In this document: one piece after another, positions 7,914-18,117 of the stretch
How the letters are laid out: each line of letters starts with the position of its first letter
Position numbering within the stretch: position 1 is the first letter of the stretch
From: Pantoea vagans
GTDB lineage: Bacteria > Pseudomonadota > Gammaproteobacteria > Enterobacterales > Enterobacteriaceae
Assembly (NCBI RefSeq): GCF_001506165.1
Contig: NZ_CP011427.1
Coordinates: forward strand, 4,092,001-4,156,000
Reading direction: 5' to 3'
DNA length: 64,000 nt
Program-made: the position numbers and the translations under genes
Notes under the pieces: generated by a model
Databases searched by the model: none
What the model was told of the DNA's origin: nothing
What the model saw: only the letters and a program-made list of their open reading frames with translations

Positions 7914-9047
7914 ATGAAAGCAGCCGGTAAAGGTCCCGCGTTACTGCGACTCAACAATCTTAAGCGGGTGATGACGCAACTGCGTACCACCCGCATCACC
8001 TCTCGCCAGGATCTGGCACTCGCGCTTCAGCTCAGCAAAAACACCGTTTCCCTGATTGTCGATGATTTATTGGCGCAAGGGCTGATCAATGAGCTCGGTC
8101 CGGTGAGCGTGGCTGCCGCCGGGCGGCCAAAAATCGAGATAGAGCTGCGCGCAGAAAAGCTGAAAAATGCTGGCATCATGGTGGAGCGCAACGCCATTCA
8201 CTGGCGGGTCTGCGACTATTACTCTCAGGTGATTGCCGAACAGACCTGGCACTCCAACACGGCCGACCCTGCGCTGCTGCTGCAGGAGTTGGCGGAAGTG
8301 TGCCAGACACTGCACGCTGCTCATCCCGAGCTATTGGGCATCGCCGTGGGTTTCCCCGGCATCATCGATCCCCAGCGTGGTTGGGTGCACTTTTCTGCCC
8401 ACCTTGACTGGCAGGATGTTGATGTACTCACACCGCTGAGCTGTGCCACCACTTTGCCGCTGCGCATTATGCACAACGTGAAAGCGGCGGCGCTGCTCTC
8501 GGTGCAGCAGCTTGACCTGGATAAATCACAAAGCCATTTCTACCTGCGCATTGGCGAAGGTGTCGGCGGCGCATTGGTTGAGCAAGGGGAAGTGTTTGTC
8601 GGCGGCAGCTGGACCGCCGGTGAGATTGGGCACATGCAGGTGCAGCCACAAGGTCTGCGCTGTAGCTGTGGTCGGTTAGGCTGTCTGGAAACGCTGGTCA
8701 GCCATCCGGCGATCCAGCAGCAGTTGGGACAACGTAAAACCGGTTTGCGCTGGCAAAACGCGGCGAGTGAACCGCAGATCGTTGATGAGGTGATGGCGTT
8801 AACCGGTCATCATGTGGGACACGCACTCAGTCATGTGATGCAGTTGGTGAATCCGGCCAGTATTATTATTGATGGGCCGTGGAATGCGCATCCTGCTTTT
8901 GTGCAGGCGGTGCAGCAAGCGGCACAGAATGGCACATTGGCATTTACCTTTAGCCATACTCAGCTGCATTTCCTGCCGCAGCGTATTGATCCCGCCAACG
9001 GTTTGGCGCTGGCGGTGATCGAGCAGTATGAGCGCGCGGTGAATTAA
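7914..9047 (+). CDS. ROK-family transcriptional repressor (NagC/Mlc/XylR-like)
   Basis: This 377-residue ROK protein has an N-terminal winged HTH (SRQDLALALQLSKNTVSLIVDDLLAQGLI, about residues 25-52) and a sugar-kinase-like sensor domain. The latter carries the ROK motifs GVGGALVEQGEVFVGGSWTAGEIGHMQV and the zinc-binding CSCGRLGCLE cluster (Cys-x-Cys-x4-Cys). Such proteins are carbohydrate-responsive repressors. It begins 15 bases after dnaC, so some transcription could read through from dnaTC. It converges on a sugar porter gene with 13 bases between stops. A role in controlling that transporter is plausible but rests only on proximity. Confidence 0.88.
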   Translation: MKAAGKGPALLRLNNLKRVMTQLRTTRITSRQDLALALQLSKNTVSLIVDDLLAQGLINELGPVSVAAAGRPKIEIELRAEKLKNAGIMVERNAIHWRVCDYYSQVIAEQTWHSNTADPALLLQELAEVCQTLHAAHPELLGIAVGFPGIIDPQRGWVHFSAHLDWQDVDVLTPLSCATTLPLRIMHNVKAAALLSVQQLDLDKSQSHFYLRIGEGVGGALVEQGEVFVGGSWTAGEIGHMQVQPQGLRCSCGRLGCLETLVSHPAIQQQLGQRKTGLRWQNAASEPQIVDEVMALTGHHVGHALSHVMQLVNPASIIIDGPWNAHPAFVQAVQQAAQNGTLAFTFSHTQLHFLPQRIDPANGLALAVIEQYERAVN

Positions 9048-9060
9048 TTGGATTGCGCAA

Positions 9061-10524
9061 TCAATGCCGTGGGATATCAAACGACTCGCTGGCCTTGCTG
9101 GTGGTGGTGCTCTGCGGCAACTCCGCATCGACGTTAAACTTCTCCAGCACTAAGCCGTGGATTTTCTCCAGCGATACGCCGGCTGTTTCTGGCAGATAGC
9201 GGAAGGTGAAGAAGTACATACCCAGCGAGAAAATCGCGAACAGCAGCAGCGGGAAGCCGCCGTGGAACAGATCCAGTAACATCGGGCTGCTGTTCATAAT
9301 TGGGAAGGTGCTGCTGATGACAAAGTTCGCCAGCGACATCGCACAGATGGAAATTCCCACGCAAATCGAACGAATCTCCGTCGGGAAGATTTCGCCCAGC
9401 ACCGTCCAGACAATCTGACCCCAGGTCATGCCAAAGAAAATCATATATGCGAACAGACCCACCACCGCCAGTAAACCCGGCAGATGATAGAAGAAGGCGA
9501 TAAACGAGTAAGCAAGGCAGACACAAGAGGTGATCGCGCCCAGCAACAGCAGTTTACGACGACCTATCTTATCAATCAGCATCATGCCTGCCAGCACGCC
9601 AATGAACTGACAAATCGACAGCCAGAAGGTTTGCAGCAGGGCCGAATCAGTACTGCCCGCAACGTTTTTCAGCAGCGTTGGACCAAAATACTGAATCACG
9701 TTGATGCCGCTGATCTGGTTACCCACGGCCAGACCAATACCGATCACCAGTAATGGGATGGTGGTTTTATCCAGACGCAGGCGCGCTTTATGCTGCTGCG
9801 CGGTCTTCTCAGAGAAGGAGTGTTTAATTTCATTGAACACGCTTTCGGCATGTTCGCGGTTGGAGATTTTGGTCAGGGTATCCAGTGCTTCATTGTATTT
9901 TCCCTTCAGCACGTTCCAGCGTGGTGACTCTGGAATAAAAGCGATGAAGAAAATAAACAGCGCACAAGGCACCAATGCGGTGGCCAGGATGTAACGCCAG
10001 CCCATGGCTATCATCGCTTCTGGCAGCATGGACTTGGTGATGAAGTAGTTCGTCAGCAACACTACCGACTGGCCGCCCACACAGCACACTGCATAGAGCG
10101 CGGTGGTGCGGCCACGAAATTTCGACGGTGACAGTTCAGCCAGATAGATGGGGGAGATCACCGAAGCCAGACCAATGGCTAATCCACCAATCATTCGGAA
10201 CAGCACGAACACGGTGAAGTTGTGTGCGATGGCGGTGCCGATCACCGAAACGGTAAACAGTAATGCGGTGATAGCGAGGGACTTTTTACGGCCTAATTTA
10301 TCGCTCAGGCGCGGGGCAATAAAACAACCCACTAAACTGCCGAGCAGAATATTCGAAACGGCCCAACCGGTCTCTGCGGGCGTCAGCTGGAAGTATTCGC
10401 TTAATGGTTCAATTGCACCGGAGATGATAGAAGAGTCATAACCCATTAACAGTCCGCCAAATGCCGCGACGGTACAGCAAAGGATGACGTACTTCATGTT
10501 GTAGCGTTTTTGCCTGGTATCCAT
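9061..10524 (-). CDS. Sugar porter family MFS transporter (xylose/galactose:H+ symporter type)
   Basis: This 487-residue inner-membrane protein has 12 predicted segments and the sugar-porter signatures: GYDSSIISGAIEPL in TM1, DKLGRKKSL and DKIGRRKLLL between TM2-3 and TM8-9, PESPRW after TM6, ISGINVIQYFGPTL in TM7, and RYLPETAGVSLE after TM12. It imports a monosaccharide or polyol with protons; the substrate cannot be told. AAGGGG precedes the ATG at 9 bases. It is divergent from a LacI regulator at 10928 (403-base gap) and converges on a ROK repressor, so two candidate regulators flank it. Confidence 0.9.
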   Translation of the reverse strand: MDTRQKRYNMKYVILCCTVAAFGGLLMGYDSSIISGAIEPLSEYFQLTPAETGWAVSNILLGSLVGCFIAPRLSDKLGRKKSLAITALLFTVSVIGTAIAHNFTVFVLFRMIGGLAIGLASVISPIYLAELSPSKFRGRTTALYAVCCVGGQSVVLLTNYFITKSMLPEAMIAMGWRYILATALVPCALFIFFIAFIPESPRWNVLKGKYNEALDTLTKISNREHAESVFNEIKHSFSEKTAQQHKARLRLDKTTIPLLVIGIGLAVGNQISGINVIQYFGPTLLKNVAGSTDSALLQTFWLSICQFIGVLAGMMLIDKIGRRKLLLLGAITSCVCLAYSFIAFFYHLPGLLAVVGLFAYMIFFGMTWGQIVWTVLGEIFPTEIRSICVGISICAMSLANFVISSTFPIMNSSPMLLDLFHGGFPLLLFAIFSLGMYFFTFRYLPETAGVSLEKIHGLVLEKFNVDAELPQSTTTSKASESFDIPRH

Positions 10525-10927
10525 TGTTATAGCCCCTTGTCTCTACAGCCTGAACGTTACGTGTTCAGAAAGAGGAGTGGTGTAGGTTATCGATGTTCAG
10601 CGTTATTCACTCGAGGTAATCATCATGGAATATATGTTCTAAATGATGGTTTTTGGATCATTTTTTCCGGAAAGTGTGAAGGAGGTTGCGAAAATTGCTG
10701 TTGGTCGTGATCTCGTCAGGGCCATAAATGGCTGAAATGATGGGTTTCTTATCAAATCGCTATAAAACAACATTGCATTTTTTGTTTTCTATTGAAAATG
10801 TCTGAAATTTTCATTCTGCAATTTCACGATAATTTTTCCTCATCATTGATACTGTGTGTTCGTTTCATTTTTTGGCGGGCAACGGGCATAATACGTTGAT
10901 TGACAGGCCATCTTTGCGGACGTCGCA
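10525..10927. promoter_or_regulatory. Divergent regulatory region between sugar porter and LacI regulator
   Basis: This 403-base AT-rich gap separates two divergent genes and must hold both promoters. At 10550-10568 an inverted repeat, CTGAAC-N7-GTTCAG with an inner ACG-TTA-CGT, lies 26-44 bases upstream of the porter start and is the best operator candidate. Another loosely symmetric stretch (atcat...atgat) is near 10620-10647. I could not settle on a clear -35/-10 pair for either gene. Confidence 0.4.
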
Positions 10928-11920
10928 ATGAAAACGCAGCGCATCACTCTGGACGATATTGCTACCCTGGCGGGCGTCACCAAAATGACGGTTAGCCGCT
11001 ATTTACGCACGCCGGAAAAGGTCAAAACGGAAACGGCGGAGAAAATCGCTGGCGTGATTGCCGAAATCGGCTACATCCCCGATCCTGAAAACGCCGCCGT
11101 GGCGAACCAAAGCCAGCCGCGCATCGGTGTATTGATCCCTTCATTTAATAACCAAATCTTTGCCGATTTGCTGGCAGGCATTGAGTCCGTGACCAGTGCG
11201 CACGGTTATCAGACGCTGGTGGTCAACTATGACTACAACGCCCAGCGCGAAGAAGAGCAGATTGCTACCGTGCTGGCGTTCAATATTAAAGGGCTGATTC
11301 TGACGGAATCGGTGCACACCGTCCGCGCTGAGAAATACCTCAATGCCGCCAACATACCTGTGGCAGAAGTGATGGGCCTTACCGAGGCAAACGGGCGCAT
11401 TAACGTGGGGTTTGATAACTATCGCGCAGGCTATGATATGACATCCATGTTGCTGGCCAGCGGCAAGCAGCGCGTCATCTACTTTGGTTCGATGTCCGAT
11501 CGCCGTGATGAGCAGCGCTATGCGGGTTATCGTGATGCGGTAGAAGCGGCAGGTTTTCCGGCAGGGCGTATTGTGCCGAACAAGGTCTCTTCAGTATCGA
11601 TTGGTACCGGCATGATGACGCTGGCGCGCCAGCTCTATCCGGAGATGGATGCCATTCTGTGTACCAATGATGATTTGGCGGTTGGGGTATTGCAGGAGTG
11701 CCAGGCCGCAGGTATTGCGGTCCCTCAGGCCATGGCGATTGCCGGTTTCCACGGACTTGATATCGGTCAGGCGACCACGCCACGCTTAGCCAGCGTGATC
11801 ACCCCACGATTTGAGATGGGGAAAGTGGCGACCGAGATCGTGTTGAAAAAGATCAATCAGCAACCCACCATCGAACAGGTCAACCTGCATTACCGGCTTT
11901 CCATGGGTGCGACCATCTGA
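10928..11920 (+). CDS. LacI-family transcriptional regulator (GntR/IdnR-like)
   Basis: This 330-residue LacI/GalR repressor resembles the gluconate (GntR/IdnR) subgroup. The HTH is ITLDDIATLAGVTKMTVSRYLRTPEKV, followed by the sensor domain IGVLIPSFNNQIFADLLAGIE. The effector-domain signature DAILCTNDDLAVGVL...IAGFHGLDIGQATTPRLASVITPRFEMG is intact. The natural end LSMGATI shows the gene is complete, even though an insertion sequence begins about 28 bases after its stop. It is divergent from the sugar porter and probably regulates that gene and itself. The ribosome-binding site is weak (GCGGAC). Confidence 0.87.
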   Translation: MKTQRITLDDIATLAGVTKMTVSRYLRTPEKVKTETAEKIAGVIAEIGYIPDPENAAVANQSQPRIGVLIPSFNNQIFADLLAGIESVTSAHGYQTLVVNYDYNAQREEEQIATVLAFNIKGLILTESVHTVRAEKYLNAANIPVAEVMGLTEANGRINVGFDNYRAGYDMTSMLLASGKQRVIYFGSMSDRRDEQRYAGYRDAVEAAGFPAGRIVPNKVSSVSIGTGMMTLARQLYPEMDAILCTNDDLAVGVLQECQAAGIAVPQAMAIAGFHGLDIGQATTPRLASVITPRFEMGKVATEIVLKKINQQPTIEQVNLHYRLSMGATI

Positions 11921-11947
11921 GATGAAACCGGTGCGCATTCAGGTGCA

Positions 11948-13230
11948 AACCGGGCACATAGGTAACACTTTAGACCGGGCACATGGGTAACAGTTATAAA
12001 TTGGTATAGCAGAGGAGACTCACTATGCCCTGGACTGAGACTGTTACCATGCAACGCCTTCATTTCATCCTCGCCTGTCAGGCAGGCGAGAAATCCATGA
12101 CCGAGCTTTGCCACCTTCACGGCATTAGTCGAAAAACCGGCTATAAATGGCTTAAGCGATTTAATGCTGAAGAGCTCTCCTCTGTTGAAAATCGCTCCCG
12201 TGCCCGTCTCACGCAGCCAGAAAAAATCCCTCCGGATATCGCCGGACAACTCGTCCTCTTTCGCCAGCAGCATCCCGACTGGGGGCCTAAAAAAATTCGC
12301 CACTGGTTCCTCAATAACAACGCTGACTTCATCGTTCCCGCGGCCAGCACGATAGGGGACCTTTTGAAAGAAGAAGGGCTGGTTTCTCCACGGATAAGGC
12401 GCAAGCGTACGCCGGGAAATCTGAACGAACTCACCGATGCGAACAGGAATAATCACGTCTGGAGCGCTGACTTTAAGGGCCGCTTTCGCCTGAAAGACGG
12501 CAGCTGGTGCCGCCCGTTCACCCTCACCGACAACCACAGCCGCTACCTCCTGTGCTGTGAGCCCGGCACGTCAGAGACCACGACATTCGTGCGTGGCTGT
12601 ATGGAAGCCGCCTTCCGCGAAGGTGGACTCCCCGACATTATCCGCACCGATAACGGCTCTCCCTTCGTCGCGCCGGGCATCCTGGCGCTGACACAGTGGA
12701 GCGTGTGGCTGATGAAGTTGGGTATTAAAACAGAAAGAACCACGCCGGGATGTCCGGGGCAAAATGCCCGTCACGAGCGCATGCATCTCTCGATGAAGAC
12801 CGCGATGAGCCACCATGATGTGTTTGGCTCGCTGTCGGAACAACGGGTGTGGTGTAACGGATGGCGTAATGAGTTCAATCGGGAGAAGCCGCATGAGGCT
12901 CATGGACAGGTACCGCCCGCAAAAATATGGGTGCCCTCACCGCGAAGTTGGGATGGAAAAGTGCCTGAGGTGAACTATCCGGAGGGGGCAAAGCTATATA
13001 AAGTCGGAGAAAAAGGTGACCTGAGCCTGAACGGGCGCACGTTCCTGAGTTCGGCATTACGGGGTGAGTACGTGAGGTTCCTGGAAGTGGATGACGGAGT
13101 TGACGTCATCCTCTTCGACAGGGTGATACTGGCGTATTATGACCGGGCAGAAAAAAGTATTATTCGAATCGACTGAGCACAAAAGTGTTACCTATGTGCC
13201 CGGTCTGATCTGTTACCCATGTGCCCGGTT
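11948..13230 (+). mobile_element. IS481-family insertion sequence, about 1.28 kb
   Basis: The element carries one transposase gene and inverted ends. Each end has two direct copies of the 19-mer accgggcacatRggtaaca spaced 25 bases apart (11949-11967 and 11974-11992; inverted at 13186-13204 and 13211-13229). The R base is a/g outward-to-inward on the left and g/a on the right. The common terminal match is AACCGGGCACAT. No clean direct target duplication is seen. The outermost bases are uncertain by a few positions because flanking sequence also has inverted symmetry (see findings). It separates a LacI regulator from a convergent MFS gene. Confidence 0.85.
12025..13176 (+). CDS. IS481-family DDE transposase
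   Basis: This 383-residue transposase appears intact and preceded by AGAGGAG. An N-terminal HTH (KSMTELCHLHGISRKTGYKWLKRF, about residues 23-46) is followed by an HTH_29/HTH_32-type segment, then an integrase core (rve). In the core, WSADFKG gives Asp149, IIRTDNGSPF gives Asp209, and the NARHERMH block gives the likely Glu251. The residues after the core (SLNGRTFLSSALRGEYV) form the C-terminal beta-rich domain usual for IS481 enzymes. It is read through no frameshift, unlike IS3 elements. Because the gene and both ends are complete, the element may still be mobile. Confidence 0.92.
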   Translation: MPWTETVTMQRLHFILACQAGEKSMTELCHLHGISRKTGYKWLKRFNAEELSSVENRSRARLTQPEKIPPDIAGQLVLFRQQHPDWGPKKIRHWFLNNNADFIVPAASTIGDLLKEEGLVSPRIRRKRTPGNLNELTDANRNNHVWSADFKGRFRLKDGSWCRPFTLTDNHSRYLLCCEPGTSETTTFVRGCMEAAFREGGLPDIIRTDNGSPFVAPGILALTQWSVWLMKLGIKTERTTPGCPGQNARHERMHLSMKTAMSHHDVFGSLSEQRVWCNGWRNEFNREKPHEAHGQVPPAKIWVPSPRSWDGKVPEVNYPEGAKLYKVGEKGDLSLNGRTFLSSALRGEYVRFLEVDDGVDVILFDRVILAYYDRAEKSIIRID

Positions 13231-13255
13231 GTACCTTCATGCGCACCAGCAAATT

Positions 13256-14494
13256 TTAACCAATCGCGCCCAGCGAATCTTCGTTACTCTGCTTCTTCGG
13301 CAACAGGAACAGTGTGGCGACAATATCCAGCAGATAAATCAGCGCCAGCAGCGTGATGGCCGCAGTAAACGAGATTTTTGCCGCCAGCAAGCCGATGACT
13401 AACGGGCCAAAGCCACCCACACCACGTCCCAGATTGAACAAAACGTTCTGCGCGGTGGCGCGTGCCTGTGGCGGGAAGGTGTCAGAGATCAGGGCACCGT
13501 AGCCGCCAATCATGCCATTCACAAACATCCCCATAATGGCCCCGGTAAACAGCATCACCGTAGGGTCACGCAGTTGCGCATACACCACCACCATGGCCAC
13601 CGCACCAAACTGATACAGCAGGAAAATTTTCCAGCGCGCAAAACGATCGGCCAGCACGCCAAACAGCCAGATACCAAAGGTCATGCCGACCACGGTGACA
13701 GCTGTCCAGAGACCCGATTTGGTCAGACTGAAGCCAAAGCTGGATGACAGATAGCTTGGCATCCAAATCATCAAGCCGTAATAACCAAAGTTTTGCACCG
13801 AGCAGAGAATAAAGATGCCGAGGCTGGCTTTACTGGTGGCGCGATCGGCAAACAGCAGTTTGATGCGCGCGGCAAACGACAGCAGTGGGGTTTTCTCTAC
13901 GTGTTGAGTAAAGCCCTCAGGCTCGCCCATACTGCGACGAATCACAAATGACACCAGTGCAGGCAGCAAACCCACCAGGAACATGCCGCGCCAGCCAATC
14001 ACGCTCAACAGCGGCGGAGTGATAAACGCCGCCAGCAACACGCCGAGCTGCCAGCCAATGCCCACCCAGGCGGAGGCGCGATTGCGCTTCTCTTTCGGCC
14101 AGGCTTCGGCAATCAAAGCCATGCCGATACCAAACTCACCGCCCAAGCCCACGCCCGCCAGCGTGCGGTAAGCCAGTAAATCCCAGTACCCCTGTGCCAC
14201 CGCACACAGCCCGGTAAACACGGAGAACATCAGAATCGTGACGGTGAGGATGCGAATGCGGCCATAGCGATCGCTGAGGTGGCCAAACACAATGCCGCCT
14301 ATCACCGCACCAATCAGTGTCCAGGTGACCAGCGAACCGGCCTGAGAAGGATCGAGCGCCAGCGAGACGCTGATCGCCGGTAACATAAAGCCCAGAATAA
14401 GCAGATCAAATCCGTCCATCGCGTAGCCACTGATGGCGGCCAGCATCGCTTTAGCCGGTGTGACGGCATTTTTTTTTGGTTTTGCGGAAGACAT
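13256..14494 (-). CDS. MFS transporter, aromatic-acid/sialic-acid type (AAHS-like)
   Basis: This 412-residue inner-membrane protein has 12 predicted segments. AISGYAMDGFDLLILGFMLPAI in TM1 and FGHLSDRYGRIRIL in the loop 2-3 are the typical motifs of the aromatic acid:H+ symporter/ShiA-NanT-like branch, and RTLAGVGLGGEFGIGMALIAE is TM4-5. The substrate is probably an organic or aromatic acid, but cannot be named. It is transcribed towards the IS element, whose right end lies 25 bases past its stop, so its native downstream flank has been altered. It follows phoU on the same strand, separated by a strong hairpin. Confidence 0.82.
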   Translation of the reverse strand: MSSAKPKKNAVTPAKAMLAAISGYAMDGFDLLILGFMLPAISVSLALDPSQAGSLVTWTLIGAVIGGIVFGHLSDRYGRIRILTVTILMFSVFTGLCAVAQGYWDLLAYRTLAGVGLGGEFGIGMALIAEAWPKEKRNRASAWVGIGWQLGVLLAAFITPPLLSVIGWRGMFLVGLLPALVSFVIRRSMGEPEGFTQHVEKTPLLSFAARIKLLFADRATSKASLGIFILCSVQNFGYYGLMIWMPSYLSSSFGFSLTKSGLWTAVTVVGMTFGIWLFGVLADRFARWKIFLLYQFGAVAMVVVYAQLRDPTVMLFTGAIMGMFVNGMIGGYGALISDTFPPQARATAQNVLFNLGRGVGGFGPLVIGLLAAKISFTAAITLLALIYLLDIVATLFLLPKKQSNEDSLGAIG

Positions 14495-14570
14495 GTAACA
14501 GCACCTGGCAGAAAAAAGTGCGCCAAGTATAAAGAGAGGAAATCGCGGAGACCAATCAGAAATGAAGATA

Positions 14571-14602
14571 GCTGCCTGTGTGCCACAGTGGCAACAGGCA
14601 GC
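14571..14602 (-). terminator. Strong hairpin after phoU
   Basis: An almost uninterrupted palindrome: arms gctgcctgt and acaggcagc enclose tgccac-a-gtggca, giving about 15 base pairs with a single-base centre. It lies 12 bases past the phoU stop. There is no run of T on the minus strand, so it may be a 3' end stabiliser or a Rho-assisted end of the pst operon rather than a simple terminator. Confidence 0.6.
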
Positions 14603-14613
14603 CGAAACGGCAA

Positions 14614-15348
14614 TTAAGAGGGTTTGTTGCTGCCGTCGTCGCCTGACAGCAGTTCATCCAGCTTGTCGCCGCCCACGTGACGGAAATCCTGACCTTTCAC
14701 GAAATAGAAGATAATTTCGCAGATATTCTGGCAGCGGTCGCCGATACGCTCAATCGCACGGGCGCAGAACAGGGCAGTCAGTACGCTGGGGATGGTGCGT
14801 GGATCTTCCATCATGTAGGTCATCAGCTGGCGCACGATGCCTTCATACTCTTTATCCACTTTCTTGTCTTCGCGGTAGATCTTAATGGCTTCATTCAGAT
14901 CCATACGCGCAAACGCATCCAGCACGTCGTGCAGCATTTGCACGGTGTGGCGGCCCAGAGACTCCAGGCTGACCAGCAACGGCAGGTGCTGCTGGCTGAA
15001 CTTCTCCAGCGCCGTGCGGCTGATTTTTTCAGCCACGTCACCAATACGCTCCAGCTCAGAGATGGTCTTGATGATCGCCATCACCAGGCGCAAATCGCTG
15101 GCGGTAGGCTGGCGTTTGGCGATGATGCGCACGCAGGCTTCATCAATCTCCACTTCCATCATGTTGACCTTCTGGTCACCGTCGATCACGCGACGTGCCA
15201 GCTCGCCATCCTGATTGTGCATCGCGGTAATGGCATCGGTGAGCTGCTGCTCCACCATGCCACCCATGATCATCACCTGAGTGCGAATGTGTTCCAGCTC
15301 CGCGTTGAACTGACCGGAGATGTGTTTGTTCAGATTCAAATTGTCCAT
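14614..15348 (-). CDS. phoU: Phosphate signalling regulator PhoU
   Basis: This 244-residue cytoplasmic protein has two three-helix-bundle repeats. Each holds an acidic metal-binding motif, seen as the [14 protein letters not shown] and [15 protein letters not shown] blocks. PhoU links the PstSCAB transporter to the PhoR kinase and keeps the Pho regulon off when phosphate is plentiful. It is the last gene of pstSCAB-phoU, 14 bases after pstB. The start [15 protein letters not shown] matches the usual N-terminus. Confidence 0.97.
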   Translation of the reverse strand: MDNLNLNKHISGQFNAELEHIRTQVMIMGGMVEQQLTDAITAMHNQDGELARRVIDGDQKVNMMEVEIDEACVRIIAKRQPTASDLRLVMAIIKTISELERIGDVAEKISRTALEKFSQQHLPLLVSLESLGRHTVQMLHDVLDAFARMDLNEAIKIYREDKKVDKEYEGIVRQLMTYMMEDPRTIPSVLTALFCARAIERIGDRCQNICEIIFYFVKGQDFRHVGGDKLDELLSGDDGSNKPS

Positions 15349-15362
15349 GTGCGTCTCCTGAA

Positions 15363-16139
<777 letters not shown>

Positions 16140-16180
16140 TCATCTCTCTTGTGCAGCGCCGCCGAAGCCGCGCCGGGGAA

Positions 16181-17068
16181 TTAATGTTTGCCCTTGGCGA
16201 AAACAACACGCGCGACAATGTTCAGCAGCAGCACGCACAGGGTGATAATCAACACACCCGCCCACGCCAGACTTTGCCATTCGGCAAACGGGCTCATGGC
16301 GAATTTGAAGATGGTCACCGGCAAGTTCGCGATGGGCTGCATCATGTCGGTGCTCCAGAACTGGTTCGACAGCGCGGTAAACAGCAGCGGTGCCGTTTCA
16401 CCCGCAATACGCGCGACGGCCAGCAGGACACCGGTAATGATGCCGGATACCGAGGCTTTCAGCGTGATGGCGGAAATCATCTTCCACTTTGGCGTACCCA
16501 GCGCATAAGCCGCTTCACGCATGCTGTCTGGCACCAGACGCAGCATGTTTTCTGACGTACGGATAACGATTGGAATCTGCAAAAGTGCCAGTGCCACTAC
16601 GCCCGCCCAGCCAGAGAAGTGCTGCATCTGCGCAACCACGATGGTGTAAACGAACAAACCGACCACAATCGAGGGCGCTGACAACAGGATGTCGTTGATG
16701 AAGCGAATCACTTCCGCTAACCAGTGCTTGCGGCCATATTCAGCCAGATAGATGCCTGCCATGATCCCCAGCGGCGTACCAATCACCGTTGACCACAGAA
16801 TCAGTAATCCACTGCCGGCCAGGGCGTTGGCTAAACCACCGCCTGCGGTGTTCGGTGGCGGCGTTGATTCTGTAAATAACGACCAGCTCAGGCCATCAAT
16901 ACCTTTGGTGACGGTAGTGAACAAAATCCAAATCAGCCAGAACAGGCCGAAGGCCATGGTCAGCATGGATAACGTCAGGGCAACTTTATTCTTGGCGCTG
17001 CGTCGCGCCTGCATTTTACGACGCGACGCTTCCAGCTCAGCACGTGCGTGCATTTCGATAGCGGTCAT
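16181..17068 (-). CDS. pstA: Phosphate ABC transporter permease PstA
   Basis: This 295-residue inner-membrane permease has six predicted segments. The EAA loop that contacts PstB is visible as [32 protein letters not shown]. It pairs with PstC to form the phosphate channel. Its ATG overlaps the pstC stop by four bases (ATGA), so translation is coupled. The cytoplasmic N-terminus is rich in basic residues ([13 protein letters not shown]), as in the family. Confidence 0.97.
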   Translation of the reverse strand: MTAIEMHARAELEASRRKMQARRSAKNKVALTLSMLTMAFGLFWLIWILFTTVTKGIDGLSWSLFTESTPPPNTAGGGLANALAGSGLLILWSTVIGTPLGIMAGIYLAEYGRKHWLAEVIRFINDILLSAPSIVVGLFVYTIVVAQMQHFSGWAGVVALALLQIPIVIRTSENMLRLVPDSMREAAYALGTPKWKMISAITLKASVSGIITGVLLAVARIAGETAPLLFTALSNQFWSTDMMQPIANLPVTIFKFAMSPFAEWQSLAWAGVLIITLCVLLLNIVARVVFAKGKH

Positions 17069-18027
17069 GAACGGGCTCCTTCACTCTTCGCCAGACGCAG
17101 GATCATCAGTTTGGAGATCGCCAGCACGATAAAGGTAATCACGAACAGGATCAGACCCAGTTCCATCAGTGCCGCTACGTGAACGCCCGATTCGGCTTCT
17201 GCAAACTCGTTCGCCAGCGCGGAGGTAATACTGTTGCCCGGCATAAACAGCGAGGCGCTGTCGAGCTGGTAAGTGTTACCGATGATAAAGGTTACGGCCA
17301 TGGTTTCACCCAGTGCACGACCTAAGCCAAGCATCACACCACCGATGACCCCGTTTTTGGTGAACGGCAGCACGATGCGCCAGATCACTTCCCACGTAGT
17401 GCAACCAATGCCGTAGGCGGACTCTTTCATCATCACCGGCGTCTGCTCAAACACATCACGCATCACCGATGCAATGTACGGAATGATCATGATGGCGAGG
17501 ATCACGCCGGCGGCCAGGATACCGATACCGAATGCCGGGCCTGAGAACAGGGCACCCACAAACGGAATGTTCGACATGATGTTGCCGACCGGTGTCTGGA
17601 AGTACTCAGCGAACAGCGGGGCGAAGATAAACAGGCCCCACATGCCGTAAACGATACTGGGGATCGCGGCCAGCAGCTCAATTGCCGTGCCCAGCGGGCG
17701 ACGTAACCAGTTGGGCGCCAGTTCCGTCAGGAACAGCGCAATACCGAAGCTCACCGGCACAGCGATGATCAGGGCAATAAGTGAGGTGACGAGGGTGCCG
17801 TAAATCGGTACCAGCGCACCAAATTGTTCATTTGGCGCATCCCAGGTTTTGGTCCATAAGAAGGAAAAACCAAATTTCTGGATGCTTGGCCAAGAGGAGA
17901 AAATCAGGGAGACGATAATGCCACCCATCAACAACAACACGATAAGCGCGGAAAGTTTCACCAGCGCGCCAAAAATCATGTCACCTTGTTTACCTGGGGC
18001 TTTGAACGTCGGCTTAGTGGCAGCCAT
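17065..18027 (-). CDS. pstC: Phosphate ABC transporter permease PstC
   Basis: This 320-residue permease matches the E. coli length (319) when started at MAATKPTF. The longer frame begins 17 codons earlier, in the pstS-pstC gap, and has no support. Six membrane segments are expected. The EAA motif is [32 protein letters not shown]. It has the Arg/Glu-containing channel helices usual for PstC. It lies 90 bases after pstS and overlaps pstA. Confidence 0.96.
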   Translation of the reverse strand: MAATKPTFKAPGKQGDMIFGALVKLSALIVLLLMGGIIVSLIFSSWPSIQKFGFSFLWTKTWDAPNEQFGALVPIYGTLVTSLIALIIAVPVSFGIALFLTELAPNWLRRPLGTAIELLAAIPSIVYGMWGLFIFAPLFAEYFQTPVGNIMSNIPFVGALFSGPAFGIGILAAGVILAIMIIPYIASVMRDVFEQTPVMMKESAYGIGCTTWEVIWRIVLPFTKNGVIGGVMLGLGRALGETMAVTFIIGNTYQLDSASLFMPGNSITSALANEFAEAESGVHVAALMELGLILFVITFIVLAISKLMILRLAKSEGARS

Positions 18028-18117
18028 AAGTTTCTCGGTTCTCAGAGGAAGTTCAGGGCGGCATTTTATGCCGCCCATCGGGGTGGGTCAGCCAGGTGGG
18101 CTGACCGGGTCATTCGC

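Noticed and set aside
10928..11920. Possible truncation of the LacI gene by the insertion sequence
   Set aside because: The protein ends naturally (LSMGATI) at normal length and the element begins after the stop.
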